DNA of 64,000 nt from Bdellovibrio sp. BCCA (GTDB lineage Bacteria > Bdellovibrionota > Bdellovibrionia > Bdellovibrionales > Bdellovibrionaceae): assembly GCF_037996825.1 (NCBI RefSeq), contig NZ_JBBNAC010000001.1, forward strand, positions 3,658,001-3,722,000, in the 5' to 3' direction. Shown here piece after piece: positions 44,573 to 53,422 of this stretch (position 1 is its first letter; every line of letters starts with the position of its first letter). Under the pieces are notes generated by a model. The model was given only the letters and a program-made list of their open reading frames with translations. It had not been told where the DNA came from and did not search any database. The position numbers and the translations under genes were made by a program.

Positions 44573-45349
44573 CTAAAAAATGCGGGCTTTTACGCCTTCT
44601 TCTTGGAAGAACTTTTTAAGTGCGGGACCATCAAGAGGTTCCAATCTAAAAAGGAGCTTATGAACGAGGTCATAAGTTTCTTCCGCTTTCTTAGATCTCA
44701 AGTTGTTTGTCATGTACGCCATGTCATCGCTGATTTTGACCGCATTATCAAGCAATCTAGCCACTTCACGATTTTTTGTCGTTTTATCTAAAAGCGCCAG
44801 AGTTTTATTGAAGTTTGTCGTAAGTCGATCCAGCTGTTGGATCATATTCGTCACGGATCCTTCGTTTTTTTCCACCAAATCAATAATTTTTCCGGCCAAT
44901 CCGTAACTTTGCGAGATCAATTGATCAATTCTTGGAGGATCTTCACCGCGAACATAATCTCCGGCAGAAAATTCGGAAGCTTCTGCTGTTCCCGGAGAGA
45001 TTTCCAGAAACTTTTCCCCAATCACACCGGCTAAGTTGATGAAGAATTTGGAATCTTTACGGACACTGGTCCAGGCTTTTTTATCAATCGTGATTGTCAG
45101 GCGCAGTTTCACTTCTTCACCGTTGGCCATTTTATAAGACGGATCAAAAGTGATCGCTTTTACTTTGCCCACTTTAATTCCCATCACGCGAACAGGAGAA
45201 CCTTCTTCGATACCACCGGCATAGTTGTACATGACGTTGAGTTCTTTTGCGTTTGAGAATGGAGAAATGAAACCCATGAAGTAAGCAAACACCACAATCA
45301 GTGCCACCGAGACAAGAGCCAGCAAACCCACCTTGGTTTCAACCTTCAT
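44573..45349 (-). CDS. mlaD: MCE-family lipid transport protein (MlaD-like)
   Basis: 258 residues. One N-terminal membrane helix (about 8-28) is followed by the MCE domain (about 36-130, with GIEEGSPVRVMGIKVGKVKAI and FINLAGVIGEKFLEISPG), then a long coiled coil in the periplasm (about 140-250). MlaD-type proteins form hexameric rings that carry phospholipids between membranes. Last of the mlaF-mlaE-mlaE-mlaD run, 29 bases after the second permease. The gene name reflects family and not a shown E. coli function. Confidence 0.88.
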   Translation of the reverse strand: MKVETKVGLLALVSVALIVVFAYFMGFISPFSNAKELNVMYNYAGGIEEGSPVRVMGIKVGKVKAITFDPSYKMANGEEVKLRLTITIDKKAWTSVRKDSKFFINLAGVIGEKFLEISPGTAEASEFSAGDYVRGEDPPRIDQLISQSYGLAGKIIDLVEKNEGSVTNMIQQLDRLTTNFNKTLALLDKTTKNREVARLLDNAVKISDDMAYMTNNLRSKKAEETYDLVHKLLFRLEPLDGPALKKFFQEEGVKARIF

Positions 45350-45378
45350 ACAACGTCCTTCTGACCGGTCACGCCGGA

Positions 45379-46098
45379 TTAGTAAAGATAGCTAAAAGTA
45401 TAAGATAAAATAAAATCAATCACAATAATTGCAATCGAAGCCACGACCACAGTGTTAGTTGTCGCGCGTCCCACACCTTCTGCACCCGATTCACAACGAA
45501 ATCCATAGTAACAAGCGACGAGAGGAATCACTCCACCGAAGCAAGCGCCTTTAATGGTCGCAAAAATAATATCTTTGAACTGCACAAAGCGATGCATAGA
45601 GGTCAAAAACATCGAAGGAGTGTATCCCAAGTAGGACTGACTCACGGCCATTGCCGCAAAGATGCACGTCATGTTCGCAATCACCGTGAGCATCATGCCG
45701 CCAAGAACACAGGCCAAAAATCTTGGGACAACGAGGTAATTCACAGGATCAATACCGAGCATTTTTAGTGCATCGACTTGTTCTGTGATTTGCATTGTTC
45801 CTACTTCAGAAGCATATCCAGCGCCCACCCGTGAGGTAAGAAGCAACGCTGTTACGACCGCACCCAGTTCTCTTAAGATAAGCAATGCTGCAAACCCTGG
45901 AACCATAGAGTCGTTTTGAATCACCAGTTTCATATGAAACGACGACTCAAGAATTGTAACTACGGCTGCAAAAGAAACGCAGAAAACAATGATAACTAAG
46001 CTTTTATTCGCAACAAAATGGAGCTGCTGGAAGAACTCTTTTCTACGAAAAGGAGGCATAAAAAGACCAGTCAAAGTTTCTGCAATAAGAGCAATCAT
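45379..46098 (-). CDS. mlaE: MlaE-family permease (second copy)
   Basis: 239 residues with five to six membrane helices; the DUF140/MlaE pattern is clear (LRELGAVVTALLLTSRVGAGYASEVGTM, EQVDALKMLGIDPVNYLVVPRFLA). Overlaps the first permease by 4 bases. Two adjacent permease copies suggest a heterodimeric transporter as in the YrbE1A/YrbE1B pairs of actinobacterial MCE loci; that is inferred. The last strand lies 29 bases before the MCE gene. Confidence 0.88.
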   Translation of the reverse strand: MIALIAETLTGLFMPPFRRKEFFQQLHFVANKSLVIIVFCVSFAAVVTILESSFHMKLVIQNDSMVPGFAALLILRELGAVVTALLLTSRVGAGYASEVGTMQITEQVDALKMLGIDPVNYLVVPRFLACVLGGMMLTVIANMTCIFAAMAVSQSYLGYTPSMFLTSMHRFVQFKDIIFATIKGACFGGVIPLVACYYGFRCESGAEGVGRATTNTVVVASIAIIVIDFILSYTFSYLY

Positions 46099-46874
46099 GA
46101 GCGATATCCTCTTATCATTGTCAGAACAATTTCACCGATAAAACTTGTGAGCCAATCCATCACCACAATACAAATCATTGTCGCAACAGCCGTGGAGACG
46201 ACCGAACGTCCTACGCCTTTTGCTCCGCCTGATGTTGTAAAACCTTTGTAAGTGCAAATGGTCGCAAGCACGACAGCAAACGCAAAACATTTAATAAGAC
46301 CATTTAAAATGGAAATCGGGCTTACGATCAACGGCACATGACGGAGATATTCTTCAAAATTAACTCCGGCAAAAGCTTGTCCCATCAGCATTCCACCAAA
46401 GACGGACATTATAAGGCCTGCTCCGAGTAGAAAAAAACTTGAAATAATAATGCCGATAAATCTTGGAACAATGATTTCTTGAAGAGGATCAGCCCCTAAG
46501 CAGCGAACTGCGTCGATTTGCTCTGTTACGCGCATGGTTCCTAGTTCGGCAGATGTAAATGCACCGACTTTTCCGCTGAGCATGAAGGCAATTAAAAGAG
46601 GTCCTACTTCGCGGAATGTTCCGCTGGTGGCAAGGCCACCCAGGTAGCCAAGAGCACCGAACTCTTTCATTTGCATAGCAAATTGCACCGTCATGATGGC
46701 GCCCACAAAAAAACCTGCCATCGCTGTATTTGCAAAACTGTCGGCTGTGACTTTCCAAATCTGCTCGAAGACTTCGTGCGATTTGATCTTCTTCACAAAC
46801 ATTGTTCTCAGGATTTTTTGCAGAAAAAGGAGTGCGCCCCCGATTTCATCTAAAATAGATATGAAAACGGTCAT
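46095..46874 (-). CDS. mlaE: MlaE-family permease (first copy)
   Basis: 259 residues with helices typical of MlaE (TVQFAMQMKEFGALGYLGGLA, LIAFMLSGKVGAFTSAELGTMRVTEQIDAVRCLGADPLQEI). An N-terminal amphipathic helix precedes the membrane part. It overlaps both the ATPase gene before (4 bases) and the second permease after (4 bases). It is similar to but clearly different from the second copy. Part of an inner-membrane phospholipid transporter. Confidence 0.88.
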   Translation of the reverse strand: MTVFISILDEIGGALLFLQKILRTMFVKKIKSHEVFEQIWKVTADSFANTAMAGFFVGAIMTVQFAMQMKEFGALGYLGGLATSGTFREVGPLLIAFMLSGKVGAFTSAELGTMRVTEQIDAVRCLGADPLQEIIVPRFIGIIISSFFLLGAGLIMSVFGGMLMGQAFAGVNFEEYLRHVPLIVSPISILNGLIKCFAFAVVLATICTYKGFTTSGGAKGVGRSVVSTAVATMICIVVMDWLTSFIGEIVLTMIRGYRS

Positions 46875-47602
46875 GCGCTAAAAACCTCTGCTAAGAAATC
46901 TTTCACCAGAGGATGTTCCGAGCGTTTTAATTCTTCAGGCGTTCCCAGCGCAACAATTTGTCCTTTATCAAGAACCACAATCCGATCGGCGATGGAAAGC
47001 GCACAATTCATATCGTGACTGACCACCATGGATGTTGTTTTAAGCTCTCGTGAAAGATCATAGATCAATTGATTCACGGCTGTTGTCGTGACCGGATCTA
47101 GACCTGTGGTGGGTTCATCGAACAAAAGTATTCTGGGCTCTAAAGCCACCGTACGTGCAAGACTCACACGCTTTTGCATTCCGTAAGAAATTTGCGCGGG
47201 TTTTTTCTTTTCAATGCCAGCAAGATGCACAAGCTTTAAAGCCTTTGTGACTTTTTCGCGAATGGTTTCTTCGTCCAATTGATAATGGCGACGAAGTCCA
47301 AAGGCTACATTTTCGTAAACTGTAAGAGAGTCAAAAAGAGCGGGATGCTGAAACACCATTCCGCATTTTTTGCGGATAGGAAGATATTGTTCTTCGCTGA
47401 ATTTTGAAACTTCTTCGCCGTCGATCCAGATTTCTCCCTCGTCAGGAGTCATCAGCCCTACAAGATTTTTTAGAAGGACGGATTTACCTGTCCCGGATGT
47501 CCCCAAGATGAAAATGATTTCGCCCTCATGGATTTTTAGACTTAATCCATTAAGAACTGTTCTTGTGCCAAATCTCTTAACGAGGTTCCTAAATTCAATC
47601 AC
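46871..47602 (-). CDS. mlaF: MlaF-family ABC ATPase
   Basis: 243 residues. Walker A GTSGTGKS (34-41), ABC signature YGMQKRVS, Walker B ILLFDEPTTGLDP and H-loop (SHDMN) are all present, so it should hydrolyse ATP. It would drive the two MlaE permeases. The stop overlaps the first permease by 4 bases (ATGA-like). The start lies 49 bases from the end of the broken lipoprotein gene; there is no strong Shine-Dalgarno. It belongs to the lipid transport operon. Confidence 0.92.
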   Translation of the reverse strand: MIEFRNLVKRFGTRTVLNGLSLKIHEGEIIFILGTSGTGKSVLLKNLVGLMTPDEGEIWIDGEEVSKFSEEQYLPIRKKCGMVFQHPALFDSLTVYENVAFGLRRHYQLDEETIREKVTKALKLVHLAGIEKKKPAQISYGMQKRVSLARTVALEPRILLFDEPTTGLDPVTTTAVNQLIYDLSRELKTTSMVVSHDMNCALSIADRIVVLDKGQIVALGTPEELKRSEHPLVKDFLAEVFSA

Positions 47603-47651
47603 CTAGTTATGTTAGATGGGCTCAAGATCGTGGGTCAACTCACAATATGGA

Positions 47652-48584
47652 TCATTCGCACTTCTTCACTGCTACTTTTACGAATTCATTTCTATCAAGA
47701 TAACTGCGAGGATTGGTCATGACACCGCATTGACCGAAGCCTTCAAAGTAAACTGTCAGTCCGCCGTTTCGCCATTGATCAATTTTATCAACAATAAGTG
47801 AACTCATGTTACCTTCTGCGGATTCAAAAGAACATTTTCTCCCCGGAACGGGTGAGGGTTGATTGCGTGTGGGATTGCTCAAGCTTTGCGCCATGCAATT
47901 TCTTAAGTTTTCACGAATGACTTGAGCGCGCTGATAAACTGCCGGCAAAGTGTAGTTTGTTCCGTTGTAAAGTGCATCGTAATACTCTTTGGGATAGACA
48001 CCGCCCGATTTGAAACTCGCGTCTCCGCGGCAAAAAGCGTAACGGGCTTCTCCGATTTCAAGGCCAAAATAAGTTTAGAAATCTTTTGAAGCCCCATTGT
48101 AATACAGACTTCCAAACGCGTTTTGCTGTGACGTTGGATCGTGAAGCAGTGATTGAATGGTTGCAAACTGAGTTCCTTCAAACGCCGTGTCTGGATAATC
48201 AGTGGGCGAACACTGAATCAGGCGCGCTAAAAGTTGCTCTTTTGTTGGCGGAATATAACCCGACGGATCACTTTTGTTGGGAACCGAGCACCCTGCTGCC
48301 ATGATATTTAAAAGCTCTTCTGCTTTTCTAGAAAGAAGAGGTGGAGGGTTCACAGCCTCTGTCGAATTGCAGCTTAAACAAGATAAAACATTTTCACCCG
48401 CAACGGAGCATGTTCCACTTTTAAGAACCATTGTCGGTTGCGGTGCCAAAACAGGAGGAGTGATTGACGGCACAGACAGCCGGCCTTCCGACTGATTGCT
48501 AGAAAAGAGCAGCTGATTATTGCATCCCACTAAAGAAACCGAACTTGCCATCACCACCGATACGAACAGATCACGTGATCTCAT
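47652..48584 (-). pseudogene. lipoprotein gene interrupted by an in-frame stop
   Basis: The ATG at 48582-48584 has GGAGGACGTT upstream, and the product has lipobox VSLVGCNNQ. The frame stops at 48075-48077 with TAA after NGASKDF. The same frame then continues, open, to a TGA at 47652-47654, with coding-like text (TYFGLEIGEARYAFCRGD, then LPAVYQRAQVIRENLRNCMA and a C-terminal VAVKKCE). A single base change (TAA from TAC or TAT, Tyr) would restore one protein of about 310 residues. The downstream half has Cys residues that pair with those in the first half. Sequencing error or stop readthrough remain possible. Confidence 0.7.
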
Positions 48585-48596
48585 AACGTCCTCCAA

Positions 48597-48833
48597 GTGG
48601 GCTTGTTTTCAAAGTCTGTTCCTATATGTGAGCCAATAATTTTTCTGCAAACCCTTGTTTCATTGGTAAAAATTCAAAATGAGACGAACGCGAGTGTTCG
48701 CTTTTTTGTAGAGAACTTTTAAAGTGTCGATCTTGGCGACGGTTCTTCGAAGATTGATAAGAAATTTAACGTGCGCCGAGCTTACAAATAATTTTTTGCA
48801 ACACGAGTTTCCGTTTTCAGAGGGAAAATGCCG
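48597..48833. other. intergenic gap with a short hairpin
   Basis: No gene seen in the 237 bases between the broken lipoprotein and the PLD-family gene. On the plus strand CGAAC-GCGAGT-GTTCG (near 48690) is followed by CTTTTTT, resembling a terminator, but no plus-strand gene precedes it. The rest is AT-rich without recognisable sites. Confidence 0.4.
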
Positions 48834-48846
48834 CTATTTTTCGGCA
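48825..48846 (-). terminator. possible terminator at the end of the PLD-family gene
   Basis: TGCCG and CGGCA arms (48829-48833 and 48842-48846) enclose the stop codon of the gene; four A residues on the plus side give a short T-tract on the minus strand. It is short and of modest confidence. Confidence 0.4.
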
Positions 48847-49802
48847 AAGTTATAGACACTGCGATGGTCGTTGATCTGTTTTTTAAGCTCTTTCAAAAGA
48901 TCCCGAGCCAGTTTTGGATTTTTCAAATGAATGTAGAGTTGCGGATGAATTTTTACATCTTCGACAAGCCAATTTCCCGTTCCAAGTAAAATTTCTTTTT
49001 CATCCTTAATAAGATATTTTGAGTGTGTAAAAAGATGACCGGGACCGAAATGAAGATCGGTAATTCCGGCTTTTATGAGCCTCATGGCCGTATCACGTGT
49101 GCGCCGCACGTACCAAAGAGCAAAACTGTTATGATGATGAATAAAGCCTGAGATTTTGATACCTCTTTGAGCCGCGCGAATAAAAGCCTTTTCAATCTCA
49201 GAATGAATAAAGAAGTAAATCGAAAAATCCAAAGAGGTTTTGGCCGTATCAATCATTTCAATAAGGACGTCTTTAAAATCTCCATCGGCCAACATCGGTG
49301 AATCAAGTTTGATTTCTCCGTGATGTCCACCGTTCCAAAGATGCATGAAGTATTGATCAAATACTTGAGCGGTGTGCGGATCATCGATGAGTAAATTTGT
49401 CTCGTAGTTTTTAAGAATGCTTTGATTTGTTAAATTGGTTGAACCAAAAAGCAGATAGCGATTGTCGACGCAGAAACCTTTAGCATGGGTTGAACCATAC
49501 ATGATTTCTATTCCCGCTTTTTCCAGAAAATCGACCGTGGTTTTATTGCGGGTCACGGTTTCTCTGAGCCCCTCGACATAAAGACGAATGGAGATCTTCT
49601 TGCCATATTTTTTCTTAACTTCGACGAGTTTTTCGGCGATTTTATAAGGAGCATTTTTTGTGGATAAGATTCCTTTGGCACTGCCAATGGCAAACGAATA
49701 AGCCAGAATATCAATGTTTGAACGCGCCCGATCTAGAAGATCCAAAAGAACCGGCAAATAAGCTTCATTTAAAACAAGTTTTATATCTGTTTTTTGTGCC
49801 AT
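48834..49802 (-). CDS. phospholipase D-like (PLD superfamily) protein
   Basis: 322 residues with both HKD-type motifs: H106-x-K108 in THAKGFCVDNRYLLFGSTNL and H260-x-K262 with D267 in THSKYLIKDEKEILLGTGNW. The two copies suggest an active phosphodiesterase of the PLD superfamily (phospholipase, nuclease or cardiolipin-synthase-like). No signal peptide or membrane helix is visible, so the substrate is open. The ATG follows the PolX stop without a gap, so the two genes are co-transcribed; this supports a nucleic-acid substrate but does not prove it. Confidence 0.85.
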   Translation of the reverse strand: MAQKTDIKLVLNEAYLPVLLDLLDRARSNIDILAYSFAIGSAKGILSTKNAPYKIAEKLVEVKKKYGKKISIRLYVEGLRETVTRNKTTVDFLEKAGIEIMYGSTHAKGFCVDNRYLLFGSTNLTNQSILKNYETNLLIDDPHTAQVFDQYFMHLWNGGHHGEIKLDSPMLADGDFKDVLIEMIDTAKTSLDFSIYFFIHSEIEKAFIRAAQRGIKISGFIHHHNSFALWYVRRTRDTAMRLIKAGITDLHFGPGHLFTHSKYLIKDEKEILLGTGNWLVEDVKIHPQLYIHLKNPKLARDLLKELKKQINDHRSVYNFAEK

Positions 49803-51533
49803 TTAATCATATCCAGACTGGAAAATTTGTTTAAGTTTTGTAAGAGGCAAAGTGTTTATGACGTCTTTCTTTTCAAGCCATCCGCGACGAGCCTGACCGA
49901 CTCCATATTTCATTAGGTTTAGCTGATTGACGCTGTGAGAATCCGTGGAGATCGCGATTTTGACTCCCAGGTCTTTCGCCATTCGGCAAAGAATGTCTGA
50001 AAGATCCATCCGCTCTGGTTGAGAATTAAGTTCCAAGACGACGGATCGCTCTTTGGCGGCTTTCATGATTTTTTCGATATTCATTGCGGAAGGTTCGCGT
50101 TTTCCGATCAATCTCCCTGCCGGATGCGCAAAGATTCGAAGGTGGGGATTCTCCATCGCGCGCAAAATACGGTCGGTTTGTTTTTGTGACGACAGTTGAA
50201 AATACGAATGAATGGCGCCGACTGTGTAGTCTAATTTTTCTAGAACATCATCGGGTAAATCAAGACGGCCGTCCTCAAGAATATCCACTTCGACGGATTT
50301 TAAAATCGTTATCCCCTGAATTTCTGCATTCAATTTATCAATCTGATCGATCTGTTTTAAAAGCTGCTTTTTATCGAGACCGTGCGCTACCGCCATTCGG
50401 CGAGAATGATCCGTGATCCCGATGTAAGCGTAGCCCAGTTTCTTAGCAGCCAAGGCCATCTCTTTTAAAGAGTTGCGCCCGTCGCTAGCCGTCGTATGCA
50501 TGTGCAAATCACCTTGCAGATCTTTTATCTGAATCAGATGGGGTAGCTGTCCTTTCAGTGCCGCTTCGATCTCCCCTCTATTTTCCCTTAACTCAGGCTC
50601 GATGTAGGGAAGCTTTAGGAGTTCATAGATTTCTTCTTCTTTTGCAGAGACAATGCTTTTTTCGCCTTTGAAAACTCCGTACTCATTGATCTTAAGACCC
50701 CTTTTTAAGGCTCTCGCACGCAAGGCGATGTTGTGTGCTTTTGAGCCCGTAAAATAAAGCAAAGCGGCTCCGTAACTGTTGTTATCAACGACGCGAAGGT
50801 CGACTTGCAAACCGGATTTCAAATTCACCGTAGATCGTGTTGAACCCTTTGAAATGACTTTTGCGATATTTTCAAATTTTAGAAAATGCTCCATGACCGG
50901 CTGGCTTTTTTTCGCCGTCACCAGAATATCAAGATCTGCGACGACCTCTTTTCTTCGTCGGAAACTCCCCGCCACTTCCAGTTTTTGTAGACCCGGTGCC
51001 TGCGAAAGATAGCGCGATAATAAATTTGCGGCCTCTTCCGCCTCTAAGAGCAAAACATGTTTTTTCTGTTCTTGTTGAATTTTTTTAATACCTTCCAGAA
51101 TTTCCGCACGCGTTTTTTCTCCGAACCCGCGCACCTTCAGGATTTCATTGCTTTCAGCTACTCTTTGCAGATCTTCAAGGCTTTTGATTCCCAATTTTTC
51201 ATGCAGAATTTTGACCCGTTTGGGTCCCAGCGTGGGGATTTTTAAAAAATCCAATAAGAACTTCGGCGTTTTTTCTGCGGCTTCATCGAAAGCTTGCAAG
51301 TGTCCTGTTTGCACAATCTCTTCAATTTTTGAGGCGAGATCTTTTCCTATGCCGGGATATTCGTAAAGTTTTCCGTGAGCCTCAATCACGTCGGCAACAT
51401 TCTGCGAAAGTTCTATCAGAGTGCGCGCTGCTGTTCGATAGGCGCGAATGCGAAAAGGATTGGCTCCTTGAATTTCAAGAAGATCCGCCAGCTCATTGAA
51501 TGTCTGTGCCACTTCCGCATTTTGAATCGCCAT
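49803..51533 (-). CDS. polX: PolX-type DNA polymerase/PHP protein
   Basis: 576 residues from the ATG at 51531-51533; a TTG 7 codons upstream is possible. Three parts: helix-hairpin-helix region (about 1-150, GIGKDLASKIEEI and LGPKRVKILHEKLG), polymerase-beta-like nucleotidyltransferase (with GSFRRRKEVVADLDILV, Asp200/202 and Asp245 as metal ligands) and a C-terminal PHP domain (DLHMHTTASDGRNS from 343, GITDHSRRMAV). Such PolX enzymes fill short gaps in base-excision repair and PHP adds 3'-5' exonuclease activity. All catalytic residues look intact. PLD-family gene follows at once. Confidence 0.92.
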   Translation of the reverse strand: MAIQNAEVAQTFNELADLLEIQGANPFRIRAYRTAARTLIELSQNVADVIEAHGKLYEYPGIGKDLASKIEEIVQTGHLQAFDEAAEKTPKFLLDFLKIPTLGPKRVKILHEKLGIKSLEDLQRVAESNEILKVRGFGEKTRAEILEGIKKIQQEQKKHVLLLEAEEAANLLSRYLSQAPGLQKLEVAGSFRRRKEVVADLDILVTAKKSQPVMEHFLKFENIAKVISKGSTRSTVNLKSGLQVDLRVVDNNSYGAALLYFTGSKAHNIALRARALKRGLKINEYGVFKGEKSIVSAKEEEIYELLKLPYIEPELRENRGEIEAALKGQLPHLIQIKDLQGDLHMHTTASDGRNSLKEMALAAKKLGYAYIGITDHSRRMAVAHGLDKKQLLKQIDQIDKLNAEIQGITILKSVEVDILEDGRLDLPDDVLEKLDYTVGAIHSYFQLSSQKQTDRILRAMENPHLRIFAHPAGRLIGKREPSAMNIEKIMKAAKERSVVLELNSQPERMDLSDILCRMAKDLGVKIAISTDSHSVNQLNLMKYGVGQARRGWLEKKDVINTLPLTKLKQIFQSGYD

Positions 51534-51566
51534 AGAATATTCTTCGCGGATCAACCGCTAAGAATA

Positions 51567-52322
51567 TTAAGCCATTGTCGTAAGAGGACCCTCAAGAAGA
51601 CCTCTGACAAACTGGTGCACGCGCGGGTCTTTGTGATTTTGTGTTTCTTCAGGAGTTCCAGTGATGATGAGTTGTTGGTCCATCACAACACCGATGCGAT
51701 CTGCCATTTGGTAAGCGCGATTCATGTCGTTCGTAATCGCCACAATCGTCGAACCTTTTTCAGCTTTGAGTTTCAAAATGAGTTCGATGATTTTTTTCGA
51801 AGTGATCGGATCAAGTCCCGCTGTCGGATCATCGTAGAAAATAATCTCTGGATCTAGAGCCAGCGCTCTAGCAATTCCGAGGCGCTTTTGCATCCCACCG
51901 CTGATTTCATCGGGATAAAGATCGCGTGCGTGCGGAATTCCGACCACATCCAAGAAAGTCTCAGCTCTTTTTGTTATTTCCCATTCCGTGAGTTTTGTGG
52001 TCTCGCCTAAAGGAAAGCTGATGTTTTCAACGCAGGTCAATGAGTCAAAAAGAGCGTTCTTTTGAAACAAAATTCCCATCTTTTTAAGCAGCGGCAAACG
52101 CTCTTTGGGACTTAGCGTCATCCACTCTTTCTGTTCGATAAAAACTTTGCCATTCTGCGGAGTTATCAAGCCTGACATGGTTTTTAGCAAGGTCGTTTTG
52201 CCCTGCCCGCTCGGACCCACAATTACGAAGGACTCGCCAGCGGCAATATTGAGATTCACTTGCTTTAAAACAACATGATCTTCAAAGGCCACCGTAATGT
52301 CTTGCAGGCTGATGATGCTCAT
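51567..52322 (-). CDS. MCE-type ABC ATPase, second locus
   Basis: 251 residues. Walker A GPSGQGKT (36-43), signature SGGMQKRLG, and a Walker B of IIFYDDPTAGLDP in which the usual catalytic Glu is Asp. It is closest in pattern to MlaF-type ATPases, like the one at 46871-47602, but no permease or MCE gene adjoins; it precedes polX by 33 bases. It could supply the second half of a heterodimeric ATPase for the two-permease MCE operon. Function inferred from family. Confidence 0.8.
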   Translation of the reverse strand: MSIISLQDITVAFEDHVVLKQVNLNIAAGESFVIVGPSGQGKTTLLKTMSGLITPQNGKVFIEQKEWMTLSPKERLPLLKKMGILFQKNALFDSLTCVENISFPLGETTKLTEWEITKRAETFLDVVGIPHARDLYPDEISGGMQKRLGIARALALDPEIIFYDDPTAGLDPITSKKIIELILKLKAEKGSTIVAITNDMNRAYQMADRIGVVMDQQLIITGTPEETQNHKDPRVHQFVRGLLEGPLTTMA

Positions 52323-52462
52323 CGGGTCGTCCAGTTCTTGCTCTCTAAGGTCTCTGCGCCGAGCAGTAAATCTTGTTTCTATATATGATTTGATATTGAA
52401 TGTGTCATCGAACGCAAGTTTTAAATTTTTCCATTCATTTTGAAGCCTTAAGGAGATTAGTC

Positions 52463-53407
52463 ATGGCTCACAAAAGAAATAAAATTGCCGTTATCGGCGC
52501 AGGATTCGTAGGTTCAACAACTGCTCACTGGGCAGCTCAAAAAGAACTTGGCGATGTTGTTATCTTGGACATCAATGAGGGCGCAGCTATCGGTAAGGCG
52601 TTGGATCTTGCTCAAGCAGGTCCGATCGAAATGTTTGATACAAAAATCAAAGGAACTAACAAGTACGAAGACATCGCTGATTCTGATGTTGTGATCATCA
52701 CTGCAGGTATGCCACGTAAACCAGGCATGAGCCGTGACGAGCTTGTTGGTATCAACGCGAAAATCGTAAAAGATGTTTGCGAAGGTGTTAAGAAGTACGC
52801 TCCAAATTCATTCGTGATCGTTGTTTGTAACCCAATGGACGTTATGGCTGTTTACGCAAAACAAATCTTGGGCTTCCCTCGTGAGCGCGTTCTTGGAATG
52901 GGCGGTTGCTTGGATTCAGCTCGCTTCCGTGAATTCATCGCTGAAGAGTTGAACGTGTCTGTGAAAGACGTAACTGGTATCGTTATCGGTAACCACGGTG
53001 ACGCGATGATGCCTCTTGTTCGTCAAGCTTCTGTATCTGGTATTCCTCTTACAGAACTTCTTCCTGCAGATAAAATCGCAGCGATCGTGGCTCGTACAAA
53101 ACAAGCGGGTGCTGAAATCGGCGGCCACTTGAAAACAGGTTCTGCTTACTACGCTCCTTCTCGTGGCGCCGTTGAAATGGCAGAAGCCATTCTTAAAGAT
53201 CAAAAACGCGTTCTTCCAGTAGCTGTTGAGTTGACTGGTGAGTTCGGTGTTAACGAAGGTTTGATGGTTGGTGTGCTTGCAACTATCGGCGGAAAAGGTA
53301 TCGAAAAAGTTCACAAGTTCGAAATGAACCCAGCTGAACAAGAAGAATTCAAAAAATCAGTAGACGCAGTTCGCACACTTGTTTCTGCTCTTAAAAACGT
53401 TCAGTAG
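52463..53407 (+). CDS. mdh: malate dehydrogenase (LDH-like)
   Basis: 314 residues from the ATG at 52463 with AAGGAG 7 bases upstream; a longer in-frame start lacks such a site. NAD-binding IAVIGAGFVGSTTAH, catalytic region GGCLDSARFR and GNHGD with the active His, and RKPGMSRDEL (substrate Arg loop with the MDH-type sequence) point to malate over lactate dehydrogenase. It is the first gene of a TCA run with sucC and sucD. Reaction: malate to oxaloacetate with NAD. Confidence 0.94.
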   Translation: MAHKRNKIAVIGAGFVGSTTAHWAAQKELGDVVILDINEGAAIGKALDLAQAGPIEMFDTKIKGTNKYEDIADSDVVIITAGMPRKPGMSRDELVGINAKIVKDVCEGVKKYAPNSFVIVVCNPMDVMAVYAKQILGFPRERVLGMGGCLDSARFREFIAEELNVSVKDVTGIVIGNHGDAMMPLVRQASVSGIPLTELLPADKIAAIVARTKQAGAEIGGHLKTGSAYYAPSRGAVEMAEAILKDQKRVLPVAVELTGEFGVNEGLMVGVLATIGGKGIEKVHKFEMNPAEQEEFKKSVDAVRTLVSALKNVQ

Positions 53408-53422
53408 TCTGGAGTTATCAAG

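Noticed and set aside
48680-48720. Small RNA ending at the plus-strand hairpin near 48690
   Set aside because: No promoter-like sequence is visible before it, and the stem is only five bases.
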